Positions 35,955 to 45,606 are shown, counted from the stretch's first letter. The stretch is 64,000 nt of DNA from Devosia sp. YR412 (GCF_900110945.1 NZ_FOFL01000001.1:186001-250000); one strand, 5' to 3'. The notes: a model not told the origin generated them from the sequence alone. Numbers and translations are program-made.

Positions 35955-37379
35955 CTACCCCGCCGCAAAGCTCGAGTTCGCATCCTGCGGCCGGATCATC
36001 CCGACCATCCGCCACGCTGCCGCCACCGCCAGCGCTGCCACAACCGCTCCCAGCACATAAACCGGAACCACTGCGAGCTTGACCTCCGCTGCCGACACGG
36101 CCGTCGCCATGCCCGCCGCATTTGCCGCCACCCCGGCCAGCGCCGCGCCGATCGCATTGCCGGCCGATTGCGTCGTCGGCATCAGCGCCGAGGTGCGGTC
36201 GCGCTCTTCGTCGCTGGCCGCTTCCATCATGGTGAGGTTCAGGTAGCCATTGCAGGTGCCAAAGCCCGAGCCGACAATCAGTTGCCCCACGATTACCACC
36301 GCCACCTGATCCGCCTGCAATCCGGCCATCACCAGCAACAGGCCAATACCGATCATCAACGGTCCCACGCGGATCAGCAGTTTCCGCGTTTCCTTGCTGC
36401 GCACATTGGCCACCGTGATCGCCGACAGGCTCCAGGCCACCGCCAGCACCGCCGCCACCGCCCCCGCCGCTGTCGGGCCAAAGCCCCACATCTCCTGCAC
36501 CACCAGCACGAGATAAACCGCCGAACCCGCCCCGGCCACATTGATCAGCAGCACCATCCAGAGCCCGGTGCCCACCACCGAGATTGGCCGGAACGCGTCA
36601 GGCGGCATCAGCCGGTCCTTGGCGCGCCCGTCCAGCCACACGGCGCCCACCAGCAGCGCCGCGGCCCCGACCAGCAGCGCCGTCGCCGGCAGCGGCGGCA
36701 CCACGCCGGCCAGCGCCACCAGCATGATGCCCGCGCCAATCACCAATAACCGCAAGCCCGGGAAGCTCACCACGGCGCGATCCGTCGCCGAATGCGCCGG
36801 CACTTTCACCGTCACCATGGCGGCAAAGATCAGCACCAACGGCACGTTGACCAGAAATGCTGCCCGCCAGCTCACCAGCTCGGTCAGCAGCCCGGCCGCC
36901 GCCGGCCCGCCAAAGGCCGCAATCGCCCAGATCATCGCCTGCAGCCCGAACACTTTCGGCACCAGCCGCGACGGAAACAGCTCAGGGATCAGCGCAAAGC
37001 AGATTGCTGAAACCACGCCTTCGCCCAGTCCCTGCAGCGCCCGGCCGACCAGCACCTGCTCCATCGAGCCCGCCGTCGCCGCCACCACCGTGCCGACGAG
37101 AAACACCCCGGCCGAGACCAGCAGCGCCGATCGCGCGCCCAGGCGTTGCTTGAGCAGCGCCGCGCCCGAGCCGCCGACAATGGCAAACACCAGAAACAGC
37201 GTCAGCGCCCAGGAGATCAGCGCCACCCCGCCCAGTTCCTGCACCGCCGTCGGCAGCGACACCGAGGCGAGGAACGCATTGAACGCCAACAGCGCCACGC
37301 CCAGACAGAGGATCAGCGTCACCGGCGCATAGTGCGGCGTAAGGATCTCGGCCCACCGGCCCTCAACGGCATCGGTCAT
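35955..37379 (-). CDS. MFS transporter (multidrug-type)
   Basis: A 474-residue inner-membrane protein with about 14 helices. The start is LCLGVALLAFNAFLASVSLP, followed by the MFS loop motif LKQRLGARSALLVS and the efflux-type motif RALQGLGEGVVSAICFALIPELFP. This pattern fits proton-driven drug/H+ antiporters of the DHA family. Substrate is unknown, and no TetR or MarR gene is adjacent. Confidence 0.88.
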   Translation of the reverse strand: MTDAVEGRWAEILTPHYAPVTLILCLGVALLAFNAFLASVSLPTAVQELGGVALISWALTLFLVFAIVGGSGAALLKQRLGARSALLVSAGVFLVGTVVAATAGSMEQVLVGRALQGLGEGVVSAICFALIPELFPSRLVPKVFGLQAMIWAIAAFGGPAAAGLLTELVSWRAAFLVNVPLVLIFAAMVTVKVPAHSATDRAVVSFPGLRLLVIGAGIMLVALAGVVPPLPATALLVGAAALLVGAVWLDGRAKDRLMPPDAFRPISVVGTGLWMVLLINVAGAGSAVYLVLVVQEMWGFGPTAAGAVAAVLAVAWSLSAITVANVRSKETRKLLIRVGPLMIGIGLLLVMAGLQADQVAVVIVGQLIVGSGFGTCNGYLNLTMMEAASDEERDRTSALMPTTQSAGNAIGAALAGVAANAAGMATAVSAAEVKLAVVPVYVLGAVVAALAVAAAWRMVGMIRPQDANSSFAAG

Positions 37380-37533
37380 GTCATTGCTCGCAAATTAAAC
37401 AAGTAATAACTTGTTAAATCGATCCGGGTCAAAAGGCAATTGCTTATTTCTTGTGCAGCCGGTTTCCCGACCTTGTCTCTCCTCCAAACCCCATTTTAAC
37501 CCCTGCCGCGCCATTCTCCGGCCGCCACCAAGG

Positions 37534-39324
37534 ATGCCTATCGTGACCACTGCCACCGCCAGACCCGGCCCAGACCTTCGTCTCGTCGCCGCCGTGTTTT
37601 TCGTGGCCGTGGTCATCCTCGTGGTCCGCACCACACTCGGCCGCGCCGGCCTGCCCTTCTTTGCCGATACCGACGACGCCATGCGCATGGTGGTGGTGCG
37701 CGATTTCATCCAGGGCCAGCCCTGGTATGACCTGACGGCGCATCGCCTTAACACGCCCTTCGGCGCCGAGATCCACTGGTCGCGCCTCGTCGACCTGCCA
37801 CTGGGCCTGCTGGTCATGGCGTTCACGCCCATCCTCGGCCTCGATACCGCCATGGTCGCCGCCGGCTATCTCTGGCCCATGCTGCTGCTGGCGCTCCTGC
37901 TCTGTATCAGTGCCCTGCTGGCCAATCGTCTGGTCGGTCCCGAAGGCGTGCTGCCCGCCGTCGTCCTGCCCGTGCTCAGCCCCGCGGTCATCGCCGAATT
38001 CACCCCCGGCCGCGTCGACCACCACAATGTCATCATCCTGCTTACCCTCGCCATGCTGTGGTCGGCGGTGGAAGCGCTGCACCGGCCGCGCTTCGCCATG
38101 CTCTGCGGGCTCTTCGCCGCCACAGCCCTGGCGATAGCCACCGAATCCCTGCCGCCCGTCGCCGCCGCCATTGCCGTCATGGGCCTGGTCTGGGTCGCCA
38201 ACCCGGCCCGCGCCGCGACCATGCGCGCCTTTGGCCTCAGCTTCGGCATCGCTGCGGTGCTGTATCTCGCCATCTTCCGCCCACCCGCCCGCTGGCTCGA
38301 AGCGGCCTGCGACGTCATCTCTCCCTTCTATGTCGGCATTGCTTTGGTCGTGGGCCTGGTCTTTACCTTGGCCAGCCTGCTGCCGCTGCGCGCCGTCTGG
38401 CAGCGTCTCGCCGTGCTGGCCGTGCTCGGCGGGACCGGCCTGGCCATCATGGTCATGCTCTATCCCGAATGCCTCAAGGGCCCCTATGGCGCGCTTGACC
38501 CATGGCTGCAGAGCCATTGGATGGCTGGCATTGTCGAGGCGCAGCCCTGGCTGACCACGCTCACGGAATTGCCCGCCTATGCCGTCTCGGTCGGCGTGCC
38601 GGCGCTTCTTGCTGTGCTGATCGTGCTCATTCGCCTGTGGCGGGTGGAGCATCAGCGCGAGGACTGGGCGGTGCTGCTGGTCTTCCTGCTGGCCACATCG
38701 CTGGTCATGCTGGTGCAGGTGCGCGGTGTCCGCCTCGCCATCCTGCCGGCCATGCCCGCCGCCGCCTGGCTGATCGTCACCGCGCGCCAGCGCTACCTGG
38801 CCGCCCCGCGTATCCCGCAAATCCTCGGCCTGGTGTTCAGCTGGCTGGCCTTTGCCGGCGTCGTGCTGTCCCTGCTGGTCACCGCGGTGGTCAATGCCGT
38901 GCCCCAGGAAGCGCAAACCGTCGCGGAACTCCGCGCAGACAAGGAGCTCTGCCTCGTCCCCTCGGCCTTCAATGACCTCGCCGCCCTGCCGCCCGAGCGG
39001 ATCCTGTCGCCGATCGACCTCGGCGCGCATATCCTGCTCTACACCCCGCACGAAGTGGTCTCGGCGCCCTATCACCGCATTCAGCAAGGCGTCCGCGACA
39101 CCTTCCGCTTCTTCAGCGACCCGATCGCCACAGCACGGCAGATCTTGACCGAGCGCGGCATCGGCCTCGTCGTCCTCTGCCCGTCCATGCCGGAAGTCGC
39201 GGGCTTCCCCGACCGCGCCGAAGACAGCTTCGCCAGCCTCTACGCGGCGGGCAATCTCCCGGACTGGCTACAGGATGTCAGCCTGCCCGATAGCCCGCTG
39301 CAGGTGTTTGCCGTTGTGCCCTAG
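37534..39324 (+). CDS. GT-C-like polytopic membrane protein, possible glycosyl/oligosaccharyl transferase
   Basis: A protein of 596 residues with around 12 hydrophobic helices and a soluble C-terminal domain (about 450-596). The first periplasmic loop contains FFADTDDAMRMVVVRDFIQGQPWYDLTAHRLNTPFGAEIHWSRLVD, resembling the acidic-pair loop of STT3/GT-C enzymes that use lipid-linked sugars. MPIVTTA was chosen because the longer frame adds a poor hydrophilic leader. Its stop overlaps that of the convergent MmcQ/YjbR gene within CTAG. The exact reaction is unknown. Confidence 0.7.
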   Translation: MPIVTTATARPGPDLRLVAAVFFVAVVILVVRTTLGRAGLPFFADTDDAMRMVVVRDFIQGQPWYDLTAHRLNTPFGAEIHWSRLVDLPLGLLVMAFTPILGLDTAMVAAGYLWPMLLLALLLCISALLANRLVGPEGVLPAVVLPVLSPAVIAEFTPGRVDHHNVIILLTLAMLWSAVEALHRPRFAMLCGLFAATALAIATESLPPVAAAIAVMGLVWVANPARAATMRAFGLSFGIAAVLYLAIFRPPARWLEAACDVISPFYVGIALVVGLVFTLASLLPLRAVWQRLAVLAVLGGTGLAIMVMLYPECLKGPYGALDPWLQSHWMAGIVEAQPWLTTLTELPAYAVSVGVPALLAVLIVLIRLWRVEHQREDWAVLLVFLLATSLVMLVQVRGVRLAILPAMPAAAWLIVTARQRYLAAPRIPQILGLVFSWLAFAGVVLSLLVTAVVNAVPQEAQTVAELRADKELCLVPSAFNDLAALPPERILSPIDLGAHILLYTPHEVVSAPYHRIQQGVRDTFRFFSDPIATARQILTERGIGLVVLCPSMPEVAGFPDRAEDSFASLYAAGNLPDWLQDVSLPDSPLQVFAVVP

Positions 39325-39686
39325 AGCCCCAACTCCGCCCGGACCTTCTTGCTCAGCTTCCCTGCAATGATCCTATGCGCCTCCCGCACATAGGCTTCCA
39401 CTTCGTCGCCGGTCAGCGGGCTCTCGACCGAAATCGCCACCCAGCTCGCCCGCGCAAAATACGGCGCCGGCCGCACGCCATCCAGTTCGGTCAGCAGCTC
39501 GTAAGCCATCTCCGACACCTTGAGCCACACCTCGCCCGGATCGCGATCCAGCAGCGCAAAAATCTTGCCGCCGACCTTGGCCACGGAGTCGTCGCGCCAC
39601 TGCCGCACGAGGGTCGTCTGGGGCAGTGCCAGCACAAACGCCTCAAAGCCATCGCGATGCATGATTGTCGGATAGGTGGTGCTCAA
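39321..39686 (-). CDS. MmcQ/YjbR family protein
   Basis: A 121-residue small protein of the MmcQ/YjbR (CyaY-like fold) family, often called DNA-binding. The conserved ALPQTTLVRQWRDDSVAKVGGKIFALLD and PYFARASWVAISVESPLTGDEVEAYVREAH segments are intact. The function is not established. It is convergent with the GT-C-like gene. Confidence 0.88.
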   Translation of the reverse strand: MSTTYPTIMHRDGFEAFVLALPQTTLVRQWRDDSVAKVGGKIFALLDRDPGEVWLKVSEMAYELLTELDGVRPAPYFARASWVAISVESPLTGDEVEAYVREAHRIIAGKLSKKVRAELGL

Positions 39687-39708
39687 TGCTAACAGTCCGT
39701 TAACGCAA

Positions 39709-39737
39709 AACGCCGGTTCGAGACCCGGACCGGCGTT
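39709..39737 (-). terminator. Intrinsic terminator after msrA
   Basis: An AACGCCGGT / ACCGGCGTT stem followed on the minus strand by TTTTGCG, 29 bp past the msrA stop. Confidence 0.75.
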
Positions 39738-39766
39738 CAGAATCCGTTATTTTTCGTCCATAGTCA

Positions 39767-40423
39767 CTACTCGGCGGCGACGCCGACACCCACCGGGCAA
39801 CTCACGCCAGTGCCCTGCAAGCCGCAGTAGCCGCGCGGATTCTTGGCCAGATATTGCTGGTGATAGGTCTCGGCATAGAAGAACTCGGCAGCCGGGGATA
39901 TCTCGGTGGTGATTCGACCCAGCCCCTGCTTGCTCAGCGCCGCCTGATAGGCATTACGGCTCTGCTCGACCACCGCAGCCTGCTCGTCGCTCGTCGTATA
40001 GATCGCCGAGCGATACTGGGTGCCCACGTCATTGCCAGAGCGCATGAATTCGGTCGGATTATGCTCCTCCCAGAAGGTCTTGAGCAGCATATCGAGGCTG
40101 ATTGTGGCCGGATCGTAGACGACCTTGACCGCTTCGGTATGCCCGGTCATGCCGGTGCAGGTTTCCTCATAGGTCGGGTTCGGCGTCGAGCCGCCCTGGT
40201 AGCCGACCGCCGTGACGATGACGCCCGGCAGCGTCCAGAACAGCCGCTCGGCACCCCAGAAACAGCCCATGCCGAAATAGATCGTCTCGGCGCCGGCGGG
40301 GTAGGGGCCCTTGAGGCTCCGGCCGTTGACGAAGTGCTCGCTGGCGACGCTCATCGGCGTGCTGCGGCCCGGAAGCGCTTGTTCTGCCGTCGGAATTGCA
40401 GTGGGTTTGGATTTGAAGAACAT
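39767..40423 (-). CDS. msrA: Peptide methionine sulfoxide reductase MsrA
   Basis: A 218-residue enzyme that reduces S-methionine sulfoxide in oxidised proteins. The catalytic Cys is in [15 protein letters not shown], followed by [31 protein letters not shown]. The C-terminal [20 protein letters not shown] segment carries the resolving cysteines. MFFKSKP was chosen because a longer frame upstream overlaps the following small gene and does not resemble MsrA. Confidence 0.95.
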   Translation of the reverse strand: MFFKSKPTAIPTAEQALPGRSTPMSVASEHFVNGRSLKGPYPAGAETIYFGMGCFWGAERLFWTLPGVIVTAVGYQGGSTPNPTYEETCTGMTGHTEAVKVVYDPATISLDMLLKTFWEEHNPTEFMRSGNDVGTQYRSAIYTTSDEQAAVVEQSRNAYQAALSKQGLGRITTEISPAAEFFYAETYHQQYLAKNPRGYCGLQGTGVSCPVGVGVAAE

Positions 40424-40478
40424 GTCGTATCTTCCTTTCAGCCCGTCATTCGTAAGGACGGGCAGCTTGGTTACACGG

Positions 40479-40802
40479 CTAGATCTGGTCGGCCCGCAGG
40501 AAGCGTTCGCGCCGTGGCGCGCGGCCCAGTAAGGCCAGCACAATCCCCGGCAGTCCGAACACCGCAAAGGCCGGATAGTTCAGCACCGCCTTGAGCGCCG
40601 CATCGAGCAGTTGGGCAAAGAACCGGGTCTCGAAAAACTCTTCCACCGCCGCAAGGCTCGGTGGATGCACGGTCGTCCACAGGTCCGAGAGACTTGTAAA
40701 CACCAGCGCATTGGCGCCCAGTGATTTGGTGCCATCGACAACCAGCAGGACCAGCGCCAGGCCGATCAGCCAGGTGCCGGCAATTCTCAAGATCAGCCGC
40801 AT
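40479..40802 (-). CDS. Small conserved membrane protein, two helices
   Basis: A protein of 107 residues with helices near the N-terminus ([17 protein letters not shown]) and C-terminus ([19 protein letters not shown]), a soluble part between them ([22 protein letters not shown]) and a basic tail. The pattern matches a hypothetical family found in Hyphomicrobiales. It lies 55 bp upstream of msrA on the same strand. Function is unknown. Confidence 0.75.
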   Translation of the reverse strand: MRLILRIAGTWLIGLALVLLVVDGTKSLGANALVFTSLSDLWTTVHPPSLAAVEEFFETRFFAQLLDAALKAVLNYPAFAVFGLPGIVLALLGRAPRRERFLRADQI

Positions 40803-41045
40803 GCAATTTCCCTGTGCCCACGGGGATAAGTTGAGGCTGGCCTACCCGTTCCACGCCGTGCACAAGTTCTTTTGTGCCATGCGCAAGGGTCTGCTCACAA
40901 GGTGGTAACCCCCTGCAGCAAAAACAATCGTCATCCCTATGTCGTGATCCCTTGCGCCGGGGCTGATGATAAGTATAAAGAGCCTCGCTCGCGTCGGCCA
41001 ACCAGCCGGCCCCTCCGGCGTTTCCAGCCCGGGGATAGGCGATGC

Positions 41046-41135
41046 GGAGAGATGGCCGAGTGGTCGAAGGCGCACGCCTGGAAAGTGTGTAGGCGGGGAA
41101 CCGTCTCAAGGGTTCGAATCCCTTTCTCTCCGCCA
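41046..41135 (+). tRNA. tRNA-Ser(GGA)
   Basis: A complete class II tRNA of 90 nt including encoded CCA. The acceptor stem is GGAGAGA/TCTCTCC. The anticodon stem is CACGC/GTGTG (one G-T pair), with loop CTGGAAA, giving anticodon GGA. A long variable arm is present. Sequence downstream changes in character, consistent with use as an integration site; no attR copy was found in the window. Confidence 0.97.
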
Positions 41136-41602
41136 CTTCCCCTAGCGAAATCATTCTCTGCTGCGATATGACTGGGTCAAATGCCCGAGCTATGCGGCTG
41201 CCTCAATGAATAGCCTGCTACCAGCCGACAAGCATTGGTCGGCTCGCAGGATTCTCTGTGCCCCACTATCTCTGAACCTTGATACTATCGCCGGTTAGTG
41301 CCGAGCTTTTTTATCAAGATTTTACGGGCTCTTAAATAGCGTTACCCGATGCTATCAGCCAACATGCGACGCGAGCGAAAAGTGCCTCTCAGCGAAACTG
41401 CCTTAGAGGCAGGCAGCAGCTTTGCGCCCATACCTGCCGTTGGGTAAGTTCGTGACGCAACCCAAAAGCGCACACTTTCGATCTAAATTATCGAGGCGAA
41501 AAACGGCAATCATTTTCCGAGCGCGTAAAATTGCGGTGACATCAAACGCGTATGTTGCGGGCCGAGCGTTCAACTGCTTCTATCCTCTCCTTGGGGGATA
41601 GA
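41136..41602. other. Gene-free stretch after tRNA-Ser, visibly less GC-rich
   Basis: No coding sequence is supported on either strand. A hairpin AGCCGAC...GTCGGCT lies at 41,223-41,244. No integrase fragment or direct repeat of the tRNA 3' end is visible. Confidence 0.5.
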
Positions 41603-42796
41603 ATGCATTTTTTGCTGTCACTGGTACTCGTCTTGGCGATGACCTTACTGCCCGCCGTCGCCGATGAGCGGATCGGCGCCTTCGTCATTTCCGATGCCAG
41701 CCAGTCTGCGATCATGCTCGACGGCGAAATAGGTGTAGGCACGCCGCTCGAGTTTCGTCGCGCCCTGGCGCTGCGCCCGGATGCCAAGGTCATCGTACTT
41801 TCGAGCGATGGAGGCCTTGTAGCCAGCGCGCTGATCATCGCCGACGACATCCACGCCAAGGGGCTAAGCACGGTCATCCCCGCCAGTGCGCGATGTTTTT
41901 CGGCCTGTGCCTTCATTTTTTTTGCCGGCAAGGAGCGTCTGGTCGAAAGCCAGCTCGGCGTTCACCAGATGTGGTCAGAGACGCCGGACCCTTCGGGTGT
42001 GCAGTCCTCGGTGTCAGACATTCTCGAGGTGCTCACCCGCTTCGAGACGCCCACCGAAGTGTTCACGCGCATGTTTCGCACGCCGAGCGAGGACATGTAT
42101 GTGTTCACCCAGGCCGAGCTCAATGAACTTGTCATCAACAGGGTCGGCAAGGGCCTTCGCGGCAAGACCGATTATGCCTCCCTCGCCGCCTTGATTGAAC
42201 CGGAAACCGACAATCCGAAGACGCCCCCGCCGACCGACATCAGTGTCGAAGACGACTCCCTGCGGCTCGCCCTTTACGAGGGGCTCGATTTCTATGGGCA
42301 GGACATTTCTTCCGAGAGGGAGGCCGATGTCGTCGCCTGCGCTGCCTCGTGCCTTGGCAATCAGCAGTGCATTGCCTTCACCTTCAATGCCAATCCCACG
42401 CTGACACGTGGGCCGAACTGCTTTCTCAAGAGCGGCACAGACAGGCTGGAAGGCTATGCCGATGCATTGTCGGGCGTCTTCCTGCCTCCAAGGATGTCGA
42501 CCGCCCCAACATTCGAGATCGGCGTCATTGACCCCACTGTCGATGTGCTGCCGCGCACCGATTTCCTCGGCGGCGATCTGCATTCCTCGCCTTGGGCGGG
42601 CGTGGATACGGCGGGCGAATGCCGCATGGCCTGCGTCGACAACGATCAATGCGTTGCCTTCTCGTTCGCGACCGGGCCGAAACAGTGCTGGCTGAAAGGC
42701 GAGCTTGGTGAGCGCCGCTCGGTCAATTCCGTCACCAGCGGGGTCAAGCGCTTGGAGACGTTTACCGCGTCAGACGTGCTGGACTTGTCGGAGTGA
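41603..42796 (+). CDS. Secreted ClpP-fold protein (COG3904-like) with two PAN/apple domains
   Basis: A protein of 397 residues. The signal peptide MHFLLSLVLVLAMTLLPAVA is followed by a ClpP/crotonase-like domain (about 20-200): LSSDGGLVASALIIADDIHA, then CFSACAFIFFAG with Ser100 as candidate nucleophile and GVHQMW with His121. A short linker leads to two PAN/apple-type modules, each with four cysteines: Cys236, 240, 246, 263 and Cys320, 324, 330, 342. PAN modules usually bind proteins or carbohydrates. A periplasmic or secreted serine hydrolase with binding arms is the natural reading. Catalysis is unproven. Confidence 0.78.
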   Translation: MHFLLSLVLVLAMTLLPAVADERIGAFVISDASQSAIMLDGEIGVGTPLEFRRALALRPDAKVIVLSSDGGLVASALIIADDIHAKGLSTVIPASARCFSACAFIFFAGKERLVESQLGVHQMWSETPDPSGVQSSVSDILEVLTRFETPTEVFTRMFRTPSEDMYVFTQAELNELVINRVGKGLRGKTDYASLAALIEPETDNPKTPPPTDISVEDDSLRLALYEGLDFYGQDISSEREADVVACAASCLGNQQCIAFTFNANPTLTRGPNCFLKSGTDRLEGYADALSGVFLPPRMSTAPTFEIGVIDPTVDVLPRTDFLGGDLHSSPWAGVDTAGECRMACVDNDQCVAFSFATGPKQCWLKGELGERRSVNSVTSGVKRLETFTASDVLDLSE

Positions 42797-43022
42797 TGGA
42801 TCCGGTGGCCGTATAATCGACCGCCGCTCCGCCAGCGAGTTCTGCGGCAAAGGCAGTCTGAATCGCGAGCAGCTGGCGCTGCCACTTCAGCTTGTAGACG
42901 CCGGCGCTGTCCTTTTCGACAGCCGCGGCAACCTCGAACCGATTGGGCAAGTCCCCGGCAAGGCTCGGGGCGCCCGACATCAGGCAAACAAGACCGGCAA
43001 TCAAGACGTGCTTTGCGCGCAT
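42762..43022 (-). CDS. Small secreted protein of unknown function
   Basis: A protein of 86 residues starting MRAKHVLIAGLVCLMSGAPSLAG, a signal peptide, with GGAG 8 bases ahead of the ATG. The mature part has no recognisable domain. It overlaps the end of the PAN/ClpP-like gene by 35 bp tail to tail. Gene status is moderately supported by the signal peptide and ribosome site only. Confidence 0.5.
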   Translation of the reverse strand: MRAKHVLIAGLVCLMSGAPSLAGDLPNRFEVAAAVEKDSAGVYKLKWQRQLLAIQTAFAAELAGGAAVDYTATGSITPTSPARLTR

Positions 43023-43376
43023 GGTGAACTCCAAGTTCTGCCAGTCTTGCATCGGAAAGTTAAAGCGGGGTTAAGGTTTACGAATTGCTAACCACTTGGG
43101 GGAGGCGCGTACTTTGCTTCGGGCGCTAATGCTTGCCTTATTGGCGAGGTTCTAGACGCAGTTGATGCTTCACCCTGGCGATAGGATGGTCGATCCACTA
43201 ACTGGAGTACCGAGCTGTGCTATCTTGAACATGACTGAAAGGCGCCCCATTTCAGACATTCAGGCAGCCTTCGCGAAGTCCCGAAAGCTGCCCGTAGGTT
43301 TGCCGTGGACTAGCGTCTGTTTTGGGGTGGGAAAGCCGACTGACGGCTTTTGGTTCGCAACCGCCAATAGCTGACC
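43023..43376. other. Gene-free stretch with one copy of a diverged direct repeat
   Basis: No coding sequence is well supported. A short frame starting near 43,230 (MTERRPISDIQ) overlaps the repeat described separately and is probably chance. Confidence 0.45.
43242..43290 (+). repeat. Diverged 49-nt direct repeat, left copy
   Basis: Starts GCGCCCCATT and ends AAAGCTG; 38 of 49 positions match the copy at 45,607-45,655 in the same orientation. The pair brackets the three-gene operon between them. Confidence 0.6.
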
Positions 43377-43940
43377 TCAGCATCCACCCATTCGCAATGC
43401 CACCGATCGTAGTCCGGCTCCAAAAGCCACTAGCTTTCCCCGGTCCTTCTCACGATCGATGATCGGTTGGTAAAGGCAATAGAAGTCTCTTCCGTACTCG
43501 CCGACCTGAGCCTCGAGAACTGAAGCACTGCACGCACTCTGGGCAATGCACACCTCAGCGCTGTCAAAAAACGCTACTATCACCGCAACGGCCAACCGGT
43601 GTTCTAGACCCTCCAGCGTGCCGATGTTGGGTACAACTCGGTCAAGAAGAGCGTCGATAACCTCGCGGGAAATTCCCGCGTCGTTGCCGCTAAAGTCGTA
43701 CGGCAGCCAGCTCTTGTAGACCAGATTTCGCGCTTCCAAAACTTCGCCACCGTTGAAGGTGTCGATATATCCAAGTGAAGCCTCGACCTGACCAAGCCCT
43801 TGGGCCTGATAATACGTCGCCAAAGCTAAAACGACAGTTAGAACGATGATGGTATTGGCAAAAATTGTGCTCAATGGCGACCAAATGCCATCAATCTCCT
43901 TCTGGTGTTTCTTGAGCCAAGCGTAGACCGGAATACCCAT
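43377..43940 (-). CDS. Single-pass membrane protein of unknown function (operon gene 3)
   Basis: A protein of 188 residues starting MGIPVYAWLKKHQKEIDGIW. One membrane helix (LSTIFANTIIVLTVVLALATYY) is followed by a soluble domain of about 140 residues (LGQVEASLGYIDTFNGGEVLEARNLVYKSW). Its ATG shares a base with the stop of the preceding gene (TGATG), so translation is coupled. A longer start 23 codons upstream would lie inside that gene. No family was recognised. It may be a membrane anchor or partner of the secreted protease-like protein heading the operon. Confidence 0.62.
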   Translation of the reverse strand: MGIPVYAWLKKHQKEIDGIWSPLSTIFANTIIVLTVVLALATYYQAQGLGQVEASLGYIDTFNGGEVLEARNLVYKSWLPYDFSGNDAGISREVIDALLDRVVPNIGTLEGLEHRLAVAVIVAFFDSAEVCIAQSACSASVLEAQVGEYGRDFYCLYQPIIDREKDRGKLVAFGAGLRSVALRMGGC

Positions 43941-44314
43941 CAGCAGGTGGGCACCTTGGGTAAACGGCTTGTCGGTCCAGTCATGTCGATCTCTAGCGAC
44001 TGAAGGCACGCTAACTCGCCACGACTATAAACGATGACATCGTCCAACGTAGTCTCCACCGCAGTATCTACCGCAATACCGGGGACGGCTGCATTCTGTG
44101 TCAGCAAAGCCAGTGCTTTGCCCACGTCCGCCTCAGGGCAGGCCTTCAGGACGATCATCAGGACATCCAGTTCGGTCGCGCTGTACTCATCCACGTTTTC
44201 TAGAAGGCATCGAGCGTGCTCGGTCGCAACCACCCATTCATCTTGACCAAGCGACGGCCCGATGGAGCTGGCCTGATAGACACCGGCGACTACGAGAATC
44301 CAGTGGAGCCTCAC
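43940..44314 (-). CDS. Small secreted cysteine-containing protein (operon gene 2)
   Basis: A protein of 124 residues with a GTG start inside GTGA, where the stop of gene 1 also lies. A signal peptide (RLHWILVVAGVYQASSIGPSLG) precedes a compact helical domain with ARCLLENVDEYSA, VLKACPEADVGKALALL and ELACLQSLEI, suggesting two disulfides. I do not recognise the family. The overlap on both sides shows it is translated with the ClpP-like and membrane proteins. Confidence 0.62.
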   Translation of the reverse strand: MRLHWILVVAGVYQASSIGPSLGQDEWVVATEHARCLLENVDEYSATELDVLMIVLKACPEADVGKALALLTQNAAVPGIAVDTAVETTLDDVIVYSRGELACLQSLEIDMTGPTSRLPKVPTC

Positions 44315-45441
44315 TTTGACTTCTTCCTTGTATCTCCTGCATAACCAGCCCGAACCGCCGCCTCAATGAGAGTCAGATTAGGATTAAGGTACTGCCAGGT
44401 ATCTGGCCAGACGCTGTCGCGGACGCCATCATTCTCGTTCCAAACTTCAACCTGAATGTCGCTGTCCGAGATTCTCTGTAGAGAAGGCGGTACGTGAAAC
44501 GTGCATTGAGTTTCGAACATTCCGTCGGCGAGTGTATACCTCCACAAGACGTCGTCGCTATATTGATTGTTATTCTCAATCATCTCAGCCCTGACCATTG
44601 CACCCTGTCCAGTAGTTTTATATTCCGCGGTTGAGATAGACCGGTTGTCGTGCCGCCAAGACATCAAATTCTTACAGACCTGGATCAGGTTGGCCTCTGA
44701 CAGATTTATGGAGTCGTTATTGCCATCCTCAAAATTGATGCCCCACCGACCAAGTTCGTCGATGGTCGTCAAAAGGAACATGTCGTCAGGAGGAGTTCCC
44801 AGCATGGTGGCGAGCAGGCTAGGCTTCATGCTTGCCTCGTAGCTGAACTCTGCGTTCACGAGGAGAGTCGACACGACGCCCTGAATGTCGGCAAGAGCCG
44901 TTTTGTATGCTGCCTCAACCATCTGCGGCGGCATTGCGCCGGTACTGCTCAATGTAATGCTCGGCGCATGAAATCCCAGATTTGCACCGGCCATCAATAA
45001 ACGCGCTGGCACGCGGCCGGTCTCATCCGCGTATAGGCCGCCCATGAAGGCAACTGCACACGCAGAAAGACAATCCGCCGTTTCCGGAACGACCGTCCAA
45101 ACGAAGCCACTAGCGAGGACCTCAATGAGTTTGAGTGCTTCAGCGTAACTCCCGCCAGGCCCTGAGATACAAAGCGTCAGGCCATCGCCGTTGTAAGATT
45201 CGTAGTGCTCTGGCGCATTTGAGCCCGGGTCAAAAAACGGAGCCATCTCGTCTACGTACTGTTGGACTTTCTCCGCATCACCTGTTTCGAGTGTGCCGAT
45301 TAGGCTAGCACTGCATTTACCCGTGCCCCGAAGATCCACGGCAATGGGCCTTTCCATGAGTTTTGTGAATTCAGCTGCGTCTACTGGCCCGAGCGACAAG
45401 ATTACAAAAAGCAACGGTTTCAGTCGAAAGACGAACGGCAT
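44311..45441 (-). CDS. Secreted ClpP-fold serine-hydrolase-like protein, COG3904 type (operon gene 1)
   Basis: A protein of 376 residues. The signal peptide is MPFVFRLKPLLFVILSLGPVDA. The ClpP/crotonase-like core has CISGPGGSYAEALKL (91-105), CLSACAVAFMGG with Ser126 as candidate nucleophile, and LGFHAPS with His158. The C-terminal 150 residues (from about 225) have no recognised domain. It shares core motifs with the PAN-bearing protein encoded 2.5 kb away but not its tail. It is the first of three overlapping genes and lies in visibly more A+T-rich DNA. Catalysis is inferred. Confidence 0.75.
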   Translation of the reverse strand: MPFVFRLKPLLFVILSLGPVDAAEFTKLMERPIAVDLRGTGKCSASLIGTLETGDAEKVQQYVDEMAPFFDPGSNAPEHYESYNGDGLTLCISGPGGSYAEALKLIEVLASGFVWTVVPETADCLSACAVAFMGGLYADETGRVPARLLMAGANLGFHAPSITLSSTGAMPPQMVEAAYKTALADIQGVVSTLLVNAEFSYEASMKPSLLATMLGTPPDDMFLLTTIDELGRWGINFEDGNNDSINLSEANLIQVCKNLMSWRHDNRSISTAEYKTTGQGAMVRAEMIENNNQYSDDVLWRYTLADGMFETQCTFHVPPSLQRISDSDIQVEVWNENDGVRDSVWPDTWQYLNPNLTLIEAAVRAGYAGDTRKKSK

Positions 45442-45606
45442 ATTCTTGCCCCCAAGTAATGCTCGATCAGCGCACAGGGGCACTAAAGATGTCAATACAT
45501 CGGCAGGCCGTCATGCGCTTAAGCGATAGCAGGAGGATGTCCGCTTCTCGACTTTGATTTACATTGTAGAACGACCGAAATGGGTCGATTGCCGCCGGAC
45601 AGGAAC

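Noticed and set aside
43162..43374. Possible 70-residue protein
   Set aside because: No ribosome site or domain, and most of it overlaps the 49-nt direct repeat.
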